This document shows, one piece after another, positions 52,322 to 59,975 of a stretch of DNA of 64,000 bases. Location: NCBI RefSeq assembly GCF_000213555.1, contig NZ_GL891980.1, positions 310,001-374,000 on the forward strand, given 5' to 3'. Position 1 is the first letter of the stretch. Every line of letters starts with the position of its first letter. Both the position numbers and the translations under genes were made by a program. This DNA is from Dysgonomonas gadei ATCC BAA-286 (GTDB lineage: Bacteria > Bacteroidota > Bacteroidia > Bacteroidales > Dysgonomonadaceae). The notes below the pieces were generated by a model. The model had not been told where the DNA came from, ran no database searches, and was given only the letters and a program-made list of their open reading frames with translations.

Positions 52322-54214
52322 ATGTACAAACACTTCATTTTAACTCTATGCATATTATCATCTGTAATAGTATGTGCAAATGGTAATTCGATAAATCAGG
52401 CTTCCGACAGCCTCCGTGAGAATGCGGTTGCGATTGTTCAGAACTCCGATATAGTGATAATCCAGTCGGATATGAACAACGCCACATGTAAGGTAACGAA
52501 AACAATGACAATACTCAGCAAACAAGGAGAAGGTTTTGCTCATTTTTATGCTTTTAATGATAAGTTCAGGGAAATGAAAGATTTTTCTGCTGTCGTAAAA
52601 AATGCATCAGGTAGTGTTATCCGGAAAATCGGAAAGAAAGACCTGACGATATCTTCCATGTCGGACCAAATGGCTACAGATGCATACTCAATTGTCTATG
52701 AATACAAGATTCCCACATATCCATACACGATAGAATATACATATGAGGAAAAATGGAAGAACGGTATAATCTCATACCCTGCTTTCACACCTATTCAAAG
52801 TTATATGCAATCGCTGGTCAATGCGAGTTACAGGATAGAACTGCCTGTGGATATGAATCTGAGATATGATGCAAATTTCGATTGCAATATTAAAGATGAA
52901 GTTGTAGGAAATAAACACATATATTCATTTACGGCACACAACCTTAAAGCAATTAATAGTGAACCTTTGGCTCCGGCGTTAAGGGATATATATCCGAGAG
53001 TTCTGATTGCTCCAGCTGATTTCTGCTATGATTCCTCTTGCGGGAATATGTCAGATTGGAAGAACTATGGCACGTGGGTGTCCGGTTTACTCAAAGGACG
53101 TGATACTTTGCCAAATGATATTGTCGACAAGCTTAAATCGCTTGTAAAGGATGCCAAAACGGACAGAGAAAAGGTCGAGATATTATTTAAATATCTACAA
53201 GAGAATTCCCGGTATGTTAGTATTCAATTAGGTATCGGAGGATTCCAGCCAATAGAAGCATCCAATACAATGAAAACGGGTTTCGGTGACTGCAAAGGTT
53301 TATCAAATGAAATGAAAGCCATGTTAAATGCTATTGGTATCCCTTCAAATTATTGTGAGATATATTCCGGCAACAGGAAGTCTTTTACTAAAGGCTTTTC
53401 AAATATAAGTGAAACTAATCATGCTATTTTACTTGTACCTCTTCAGAATGACAGCTTATGGCTCGAATGTACCTCTCAAACAATACCTTTTGGTTATATC
53501 CACGATGATATAGCCGGTCATGATGCCCTCGTTGTAACTGAAAACGGAGGTAAAGTTTGTAGAGTATCCAAGTATCAGGACAAAGACAATAAACAGGAAT
53601 CAATAATCACTATCAATGTCTCAGAAGATGGAACTGCAAATGGTACCTTAGCCTTTGTTGAACACCTGCATGGATACTTTTACAACGTATTTGCAATGAC
53701 ATCGAAGGACAGAGAAAAGGTGATCGGATACATCAACCGTAACATTAAATTTCCTAAAGTGCAAATAGACAACATAAGTACAAAAGAAGACAAGTCATCA
53801 TTACCGTCCTGCTCTTTATCTGCAGACTTTGTAGCTACTGATTTTGTAAATAAAACAGGTACGCGTTTATTCATCCCGGCATGTCCTCTGGAAAAAGGAA
53901 GCTATAATATGCTTTCATCCAATACGCGCATTCAGGACATTGTGATTAACAATGGGTTTTCAGAATCCGACTCTATCATTATCAATATTCCTGAATCATA
54001 TACGACTGAATCTTTACCCAAGAATCTATCCCTGACAACTCCCTTTGGTAAATTTGAAACAGAAGTAAAACAAAATGGGAATAAGATTATATATATTCAA
54101 AATATTGATATCTTTACAGGACGGTATGATAAATCGCAGTATAAAGAGATTAAGGCTTTTTTTGCAGAAATTACTGCTGCAACTAAAAGGAAGTTAGTAT
54201 TAAGGAAATCATGA
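52322..54214 (+). CDS. Exported DUF3857/transglutaminase-like protein
   Basis: A 630-residue exported paralogue of the preceding gene. After a signal peptide (YKHFILTLCILSSVIVCANG) comes DUF3857 (about 50-230, with SIVYEYKIPTYPYTIEYTYE) and a transglutaminase core with all active residues: Cys324 in GFGDCKGLS, His367 in ETNHAILLV and an acidic residue at Glu382 in LWLECTS (usually Asp). A beta-rich C-terminal domain follows. Such enzymes may cleave or cross-link peptides; the substrate is unknown. Same operon as the degenerate paralogue, ending near a hairpin at 54267. Confidence 0.87.
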   Translation: MYKHFILTLCILSSVIVCANGNSINQASDSLRENAVAIVQNSDIVIIQSDMNNATCKVTKTMTILSKQGEGFAHFYAFNDKFREMKDFSAVVKNASGSVIRKIGKKDLTISSMSDQMATDAYSIVYEYKIPTYPYTIEYTYEEKWKNGIISYPAFTPIQSYMQSLVNASYRIELPVDMNLRYDANFDCNIKDEVVGNKHIYSFTAHNLKAINSEPLAPALRDIYPRVLIAPADFCYDSSCGNMSDWKNYGTWVSGLLKGRDTLPNDIVDKLKSLVKDAKTDREKVEILFKYLQENSRYVSIQLGIGGFQPIEASNTMKTGFGDCKGLSNEMKAMLNAIGIPSNYCEIYSGNRKSFTKGFSNISETNHAILLVPLQNDSLWLECTSQTIPFGYIHDDIAGHDALVVTENGGKVCRVSKYQDKDNKQESIITINVSEDGTANGTLAFVEHLHGYFYNVFAMTSKDREKVIGYINRNIKFPKVQIDNISTKEDKSSLPSCSLSADFVATDFVNKTGTRLFIPACPLEKGSYNMLSSNTRIQDIVINNGFSESDSIIINIPESYTTESLPKNLSLTTPFGKFETEVKQNGNKIIYIQNIDIFTGRYDKSQYKEIKAFFAEITAATKRKLVLRKS

Positions 54215-54266
54215 TCAATAATTATAGTAAACACTAAGCATCTTAACTGAGCATCAAGACTAAGCT

Positions 54267-54298
54267 AAAAAGCTGAGAACAAATGATCTCAGCTTTTT
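54267..54298. terminator. Bidirectional terminator between the DUF3857 operon and dnaA
   Basis: A 12-bp stem AAAAAGCTGAGA / TCTCAGCTTTTT with an 8-base loop. It overlaps the dnaA stop codon. Confidence 0.85.
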
Positions 54299-55692
54299 AT
54301 TTTTTTCTCTATCTCGGCTATCTCGTCCCGGAAGACTTTGTCTACCTCCATTTGCTCTTTTACTGTCTTACAAGCATGCAGCACTGTAGCATGGTTCTTC
54401 TTTCCTATGAGGGATCCGATCTGAGCCAGCGACATTTCAGTATAACTCTTCGACAGATACATAGTCACCTGCCTGGCTTGAACTATCTGCCGCTTACGTG
54501 AAGCGGTATGAATTAACTCACTCTTTATATTATAGAAGTCACAAACAACAGATTCTATCGCACTAATTGTTATCTTCTTTGCTTCAATCTTCTTAATAGC
54601 TTGACCTATAACACGTCTGGCCAAAGGTAAATCAATCTCTTTATTGTATACCAGTGAATGTGCCATTATAGATACAATGATTCCTTCCAAATCGCGGGCG
54701 TTATCGGTTACATTCTCTGCTATATAATCAACCACATCTTCTGGTATGGACAATCCATCGTGAAGAATCTTATTTTGAAGGATCTTTAGCCTTAACCCCT
54801 TATCGGGATGATCTATTTTCGTGGTCAATCCCCATCTGAAACGTGTAAGCAATCGCTCTTCCACTCCCTGAAGCTCAGACGGAGATTTATCTGAAGTAAG
54901 AATAAGCTGCTTATTATTCTGATGCAGGTGATTGAATATATGAAACAGTGTATTCTGAGTTCGTTCTATTCCGGCCAATTCATGTATATCATCTATGATA
55001 AGTACATCAATACCCTGATAGAAGTTGATAAAGTCATTGGTCGTATTATAACGTCCAGCATCTGCATATTGAATTTTAAATAGATGAGCCGATACATATA
55101 ATACCCGTTTTTCGGGATACAGTTCTTTGATACGCGTACCTATTGCATGGCAAAGATGAGTCTTCCCCACACCTGATGTTCCATGGAGAAACAGCGGATT
55201 AAACGCTGTTTTACCAGGATTCTTTGTTATCGTTTCACCAGCTGTACGGGCCAGCTTATTACTTTCCCCTTCAAAAAAGTTATCAAATGTATACTTTAGA
55301 TTCAGTTGCGAATCAAAATCATCTGCTACAACTTTTTGAAAAGGATTAGGCACCTTATTAGTACTTTTGACAGAACCTTTATCTACCGGTAGTGTTTTTG
55401 CATCACCTCTATAATCTACAACTGTATTTGTTGTATTTTCCATCAGTATGCGATACTGCAATATAGTATCCCTGCCTATTTCGCGATGCAGAGTAGTTTT
55501 AAGTAAGTCGACAAACTTATCTTCGAGATACTCATAAAAAAATTGGCTTGGTACCTGTATCGTAAACACCTTATTTTCATAAGATAAGGGAACAATAGGT
55601 AAGAACCATGTTTTGAAAGCCGCCTCAGGTATATTGTCCTGAATGACCGTTAAACAATTAGCCCATAATTTTTGAGTTGAAGAAGAATCCAT
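54289..55692 (-). CDS. dnaA: Chromosomal replication initiator DnaA
   Basis: A 467-residue initiator. Domain I (1-80, WANCLTVIQDNIPEAAFKTWF), a linker, the AAA+ domain with Walker A GTSGVGKTH (171-179) and Walker B LIIDDIHEL (231-239), and the C-terminal DNA-binding domain with the signature QIGSLIGKKNHATVLHACK. It opens the replication origin by binding DnaA boxes. I saw no cluster of TTATCCACA-type boxes beside the gene, so the origin may be elsewhere. Confidence 0.97.
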   Translation of the reverse strand: MDSSSTQKLWANCLTVIQDNIPEAAFKTWFLPIVPLSYENKVFTIQVPSQFFYEYLEDKFVDLLKTTLHREIGRDTILQYRILMENTTNTVVDYRGDAKTLPVDKGSVKSTNKVPNPFQKVVADDFDSQLNLKYTFDNFFEGESNKLARTAGETITKNPGKTAFNPLFLHGTSGVGKTHLCHAIGTRIKELYPEKRVLYVSAHLFKIQYADAGRYNTTNDFINFYQGIDVLIIDDIHELAGIERTQNTLFHIFNHLHQNNKQLILTSDKSPSELQGVEERLLTRFRWGLTTKIDHPDKGLRLKILQNKILHDGLSIPEDVVDYIAENVTDNARDLEGIIVSIMAHSLVYNKEIDLPLARRVIGQAIKKIEAKKITISAIESVVCDFYNIKSELIHTASRKRQIVQARQVTMYLSKSYTEMSLAQIGSLIGKKNHATVLHACKTVKEQMEVDKVFRDEIAEIEKKIKS

Positions 55693-56014
55693 TTAATAGT
55701 TTAGTTATATTTGTCTATATTACTCTCTCGATTTCGTAATGTAAATTTCATAATTAATTTCATAAAAAAAAAGTGCCCCCAAATTTGGATTTCTAGTTTT
55801 AGAAACATCTCTTTTAATTTCAATGACTTATGACGTTATTATAAAATCACCCCTTTCAATACAAACAACTAACTAATTATCAAACAATTGTGTTTTTAAT
55901 AGCATTTTAATTACGTTTTAACAATTTCGTAATACTGCCCGAAAAGTATAAGGGTGACACTATTAAGCAAAAAAAATATTTTTACTTATTTAGATCAATT
56001 CTAAATAGAATACT
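55693..56014. other. 322-bp AT-rich gap between dnaA and the MCE gene
   Basis: AT-rich DNA without an ORF. It probably holds the dnaA promoter, but no TAnnTTTG element at a fitting distance was confirmed. No DnaA-box cluster or repeat was recognised. Confidence 0.5.
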
Positions 56015-56902
56015 TTAAAAGACCTTTACATTAATATAACGGGATGGATTTTGCCTTACATCTTTAAGTAACAACGAAGCATTACTAATTGTTCCGTTAA
56101 TACTATCATATAATTGACGATCATTCAATAATAATCCCAAAGAATTATCTTTAGATGTGATTTTCGTAGAAAGATATTCTATATTTTTCATGGTAGAATC
56201 TACAGACTTGAATGTAGAAGCCAAATCCATCTGATTGATCTTACCCGATACACTACTTAGGTCGTTAGACATTTTCCCCAGATTCCCGGTTATGGTGGGA
56301 ACGTCCTTATTTAATGTAATCATCATCGAATTTAGCTGTTTGGTCGATTTAGCCAGATCGCCCGTAATCTGATTGATATCTGTAAGCGACTGATTCAACG
56401 CCGGATTGTTTACCAAGGTCTGAAGACCGATAAGTATTGAATCAATCTTTGGTATGAGCTGTTCTACCTGAGGCAGCATAGTACCAGCAGCATCTAACAT
56501 ACCTTTTACCCGGACACCTTTTATAGTATCGGTGGAAGTAAGATTTTCCTTTGTATAAGGGTTGGTCTCAAGCATGATCGTAGCCGATCCCAGAACAGAG
56601 ACATCCAGCGACATCTTGCTACCTTTTGGTATCTCCATACCTTTGTCCATATTCAGATATACAATCACACGTTTTTGATTTTTAGGGTCTAGCTCCATGG
56701 AAGATACCAGACCTACCTGAAATCCATTCAGCGTAACAGGTGTCGACTGGGTTAGACCTGACACATCGTCAAAGACGACAATATATGAATTTGATGGTTT
56801 AAAAAGATTTACACCTTTCAGAAAACTGATACCGTAATACAAAAGGAAAATTGCAATTACAAAGGCTATACCTATCTTCACTTCTTTCGATATTTTACTC
56901 AT
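56015..56902 (-). CDS. MCE/MlaD-family protein
   Basis: A 295-residue inner-membrane-anchored substrate-binding protein of the MlaD/MCE type, used in phospholipid or lipid transport between membranes. One N-terminal helix (IGIAFVIAIFLLYYGISFL, about residues 10-28) is followed by the MCE domain (about 38-115, YIVVFDDVSGLTQSTPVTLNGFQVG). A long helical C-terminal part has many Asn/Ser/Leu repeats (LTDINQITGDLAKSTKQLN). The partner ATPase and permease genes (MlaF, MlaE) are not in the window. Downstream of the amidase gene, same strand. Confidence 0.9.
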   Translation of the reverse strand: MSKISKEVKIGIAFVIAIFLLYYGISFLKGVNLFKPSNSYIVVFDDVSGLTQSTPVTLNGFQVGLVSSMELDPKNQKRVIVYLNMDKGMEIPKGSKMSLDVSVLGSATIMLETNPYTKENLTSTDTIKGVRVKGMLDAAGTMLPQVEQLIPKIDSILIGLQTLVNNPALNQSLTDINQITGDLAKSTKQLNSMMITLNKDVPTITGNLGKMSNDLSSVSGKINQMDLASTFKSVDSTMKNIEYLSTKITSKDNSLGLLLNDRQLYDSINGTISNASLLLKDVRQNPSRYINVKVF

Positions 56903-57035
56903 AACTATTAAATTATGTAATTCTAAGGTCGCGGACCTATTTATTATTTTGTTAAGTTTAAATACTACAAATAGCGTTATTGAAATAATATAGTATCAAA
57001 CACCATATTCTATCCAAAAAGTGCTTCGTCATCAT

Positions 57036-58307
57036 CTATTTAACTCGTTCCCCGTTTCTAAATTTAACGACAAACGCATCTTTAAACTTAGCTCTGACTT
57101 GGCGTTGTATTTTAATTATCTCATTATAATCAGTGGTCGAACCACATGTATATTTATAGCTGCCACCATCTTTATAGAACATTACAGGCGAAAGACCCTT
57201 AAATTCCTTCGAATTATCCGGGAGTTTCTTTGGTGACACCAAGAACTGTACCCGGTATTCCTCCTTGCTACTAACATTTTTCGTCACCGTACTATTTCCC
57301 TTCTTTGTGGTTTCAGCTACATTTCCAGAGGTTTCACCAATTTTCTTAGGCGATTTCTCTCTTTTCTTTGGTACCTCTACTATGTTTTTCACTCTGGCTG
57401 ACTCTTTCACAACCGGAGTATCAGCATCCTCTACAACATAAGTATCTTCTTCGATAGCCACTTTTTCTTTTATGATAGCTTCATCGATTATGTCATCAGG
57501 TTCTTCGTTTTTATCCGGCGCAGAAACATAACGGCCTTGTTTTTTATCAAATTCTCGTTTATATTTTTTGAATCCGGAGTATATCGCAGTCGCCATCGCC
57601 CTTTGCCCCAACCTCGAAGACAAATATTTAGCCTCAGCCTGATTGTTTATAAAACCCAGTTCGATAAGCACACTTGGCATACTTGTTTTCCTTAACACAA
57701 GAAATCCGGCCTGACGTACGCCTCTGTCTGTACGCTTTGCTATACTTCTAAAATCTTTCTGTATGTAATCTGCAAACTGCAGGCTTTGTTCCATATACTT
57801 ATTCGACATAAACTCGAATATAATATACGACTCCGTCGAATTAGGATCGAAGCCCTCATATTTTGATGTATAGTTATCCTCCAATAAAATCACAGAGTTC
57901 TCTCTCTTTGCCACTTCCAGGTTTTCAGCGCTACGGGCTAACCCTAATATATAGGTATCGGCCCCGGAAGCACTTGTTGTCTTTGCAGCAGTTGAGTTTG
58001 TATGAATGGATATAAACAAATTGGCTTTTGCCTTATTGGCTATCTGCGTCCGCTTGTCTAAATCTACAAAAACGTCTGTCTTTCGGGTATAAACGACTTT
58101 GACATCATTAAAGTTTGCTTCTATCAGTTCGCCTAAAGTCTTAGCTACTCCCAGATTTATATCTTTCTCCTTATATATACCTCTCACAGCTCCGCCGTCC
58201 TTACCTCCATGCCCTGCATCGATAACAACAACGAACTTAGAATCAGCAGCAACGATGATCCCAAGAAATGCGAATATATAAACAAAAAGAATAAAGAACC
58301 GTTTCAT
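57036..58307 (-). CDS. N-acetylmuramoyl-L-alanine amidase (Amidase_3) with SPOR-like C-terminus
   Basis: A 423-residue exported cell-wall hydrolase that cuts between muramic acid and L-Ala. A signal peptide (FFILFVYIFAFLGIIVAA) precedes the Zn-dependent amidase_3 domain with VVIDAGHGGKDGG (Zn His), the LFISIHTNS His, and the Glu in VLIELGFINN. A charged Lys/Glu-rich linker (about 240-345) leads to a C-terminal SPOR-like region (EEYRVQFLVSPKKLP) that would bind denuded glycan at the division site. Pairing with the MCE gene suggests an envelope transcript. Confidence 0.92.
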   Translation of the reverse strand: MKRFFILFVYIFAFLGIIVAADSKFVVVIDAGHGGKDGGAVRGIYKEKDINLGVAKTLGELIEANFNDVKVVYTRKTDVFVDLDKRTQIANKAKANLFISIHTNSTAAKTTSASGADTYILGLARSAENLEVAKRENSVILLEDNYTSKYEGFDPNSTESYIIFEFMSNKYMEQSLQFADYIQKDFRSIAKRTDRGVRQAGFLVLRKTSMPSVLIELGFINNQAEAKYLSSRLGQRAMATAIYSGFKKYKREFDKKQGRYVSAPDKNEEPDDIIDEAIIKEKVAIEEDTYVVEDADTPVVKESARVKNIVEVPKKREKSPKKIGETSGNVAETTKKGNSTVTKNVSSKEEYRVQFLVSPKKLPDNSKEFKGLSPVMFYKDGGSYKYTCGSTTDYNEIIKIQRQVRAKFKDAFVVKFRNGERVK

Positions 58308-58337
58308 ACCTACAATTCTAACTGTATGAAATTTACA

Positions 58338-59348
58338 CTAAGCTTTATTATATACAACCTCGTTTTTCAACTCTTTACCGTTGAAGAAATCAAGAATATT
58401 ATTCATAGTTGTATGTGCGATATTCGACATTGCCTCCTGAGTAAAAAAGGCCTGATGAGATGTCACTATCACGTTATTGAAAGACAGCAACCGGGCAAGC
58501 ACATCATCAGTCATCACACTATCCGAATGGTCTTCATAGAAATAAGCCCCTTCTTCTTCATATACATCCAAACCGGCATAACCAACCTTACCGTTAAGTA
58601 ATCCTTCTATCAGATGCCTGGTATGGATCAACTTTCCACGTCCGGTGTTGATTATCATCACCCCTTCTTTCATTTTGGCGATGGATTCGTCACAGATAAG
58701 ATATTCAGTTTCTTTTGTCAGCGGACAATGTAATGTAATAATATTGGCATTGGCATATAGTTCGTCCAGTGACACATATCTGACACCTGTAGCATCAGCC
58801 CATTTTGTATCCGGATATAAGTCATAAGCAAGTACATTCATACCCAGTCCCTGAAAGAGACCTGTAGCGACCTTTCCTATCTTACCGGTACCTATCACTC
58901 CGATAGTCTTACCATACATATCGAATCCCTGAAATCCTATCAAAGAAAAGTTACCGTCGCGTGTACGCAAAAACGCACGATGAACCTTTCTATTGAGACA
59001 AAGCATCAAAGCCAATGTATGTTCGGCGATAGCATGGGGGGAATAATCAGGAACACGTACGACCTTTATACCCTTTCTGGCAGCAGCAGCTATATCTACA
59101 TTGTTAAAACCGGCACAACGTAGTGCAATCAGCTTTACACCATAGGAATGAAGTTTGGACACAACTTCCTCATCTACTTTTGCATTCACAAAAATACAAA
59201 CAGCATCGGTTCCACTTGCCAAAAGCACATTATTCTTATCGAGATGTTCTTTATGATAGACCAGTTCGAAGCCATATGCTTCGTTAGCCTTATTGAAAGT
59301 AGCCATATCATAAGGCTTTGCGTCAAAAACCGCTATTTTATATGCCAT
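58338..59348 (-). CDS. ldhA: D-lactate dehydrogenase (2-hydroxyacid dehydrogenase)
   Basis: A 336-residue NAD-dependent D-2-hydroxyacid dehydrogenase, closest to D-lactate dehydrogenases. The start at 59348 (MAYKIAVFDAKPYD) fits the family; a further upstream ATG would add 25 non-conserved residues reading through the promoter. Seen: LRCAGFNNVDI (active Arg region), Rossmann GVIGTGKIGKV, INTGRGKLI, VYEEEGAYFYED (catalytic Glu region) and TSHQAFFT (catalytic His). It reduces pyruvate to D-lactate in fermentation. Confidence 0.93.
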   Translation of the reverse strand: MAYKIAVFDAKPYDMATFNKANEAYGFELVYHKEHLDKNNVLLASGTDAVCIFVNAKVDEEVVSKLHSYGVKLIALRCAGFNNVDIAAAARKGIKVVRVPDYSPHAIAEHTLALMLCLNRKVHRAFLRTRDGNFSLIGFQGFDMYGKTIGVIGTGKIGKVATGLFQGLGMNVLAYDLYPDTKWADATGVRYVSLDELYANANIITLHCPLTKETEYLICDESIAKMKEGVMIINTGRGKLIHTRHLIEGLLNGKVGYAGLDVYEEEGAYFYEDHSDSVMTDDVLARLLSFNNVIVTSHQAFFTQEAMSNIAHTTMNNILDFFNGKELKNEVVYNKA

Positions 59349-59392
59349 TGCTTTACCTACTATATATATTATTAATCTTTTATACCTGATTG

Positions 59393-59424
59393 CAAAAGTA
59401 ATTAAAATAACCTTTATCCTCAAA
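59393..59424 (-). promoter_or_regulatory. Promoter of ldhA
   Basis: On the minus strand: TTTG (59421-59424), 20-base spacer, then TACTTTTG (59393-59400), matching the Bacteroidetes sigma-ABfr consensus TTTG-N19-21-TAnnTTTG. The start codon lies 44 bases downstream. Confidence 0.7.
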
Positions 59425-59975
59425 AACTACATTGATTAGTTCTTTTTCAGTCTGTTTTTTTCATTTTATTTACATACTGTTTACCTAAAAAGGTTACAAA
59501 GGTAACACGGAAATCAATTAATAATTAGCTTGTCATGCTGAGCAGAGCGAATCATCTCGTCAGCGAACAGTCATCAGCTAAGAACTTTTATCTCGCATCT
59601 TATCTACTCGTGCCTCATTCAACTTTCTCCAAAAAGGTAACAAAGGTAACACTATTTCTACCTATTACTTTTTACCCTATCTGTGGCCTCCTCCCGGGGA
59701 GAAACAACATTCGACGGAACGAAGTGTAGTCAATGGAGGGGCCTATCAATACTTCAAATAGCCAAAAAGCTGACAGCTCCTTATATAGATAAACTTGCCG
59801 CCAACTCTTGCATTCCTCTCCTCTCCTTCAAAAAAAATATACTCAGATTGTGACCTTTTTGGAATATTAGCGACTTATATAAAACACCTCTGAGAGATCA
59901 GGGCTACACACACTTCTTTTCTTAAAACAAAAAAACGGAGACAATGTTTGCCTCCGTTTTTTATTGTATCAAGCA
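59425..59975. repeat. Repeat-rich intergenic region with inverted composite repeat (copy B)
   Basis: 550 bases with no supported gene. A GTTACC-type unit with an AATTATTAATTG flank sits at 59484-59531 (reverse complement) and resembles 32079-32126. A CATGCTGAGC-type intergenic word occurs at 59532-59545. Copy B of the composite repeat (59631-59796, core 59699-59742) lies in reverse orientation to copy A at 48961-49142. Confidence 0.75.
59930..59962 (-). terminator. Terminator of the TlpA-like gene
   Basis: An 11-bp stem AAAAAACGGAG / CTCCGTTTTTT with an 11-base loop; on the minus strand the T-rich side follows the hairpin, 14 bases after the stop codon. Confidence 0.8.

Noticed and set aside
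55693..56014. Possible replication origin beside dnaA
   Set aside because: The region is AT-rich, but no cluster of TTATCCACA-like DnaA boxes was found. In Bacteroidetes the origin need not be next to dnaA.
58338..59423. 25-residue extension of the D-lactate dehydrogenase upstream of 59348
   Set aside because: The extension covers the well-placed TTTG-N20-TACTTTTG promoter and is not like the family N-terminus.
59535..59729. 64-codon ORF in the intergenic region near 59.6 kb
   Set aside because: It reads through known repeat DNA that also occurs in inverted form at 49.0 kb; not a gene.
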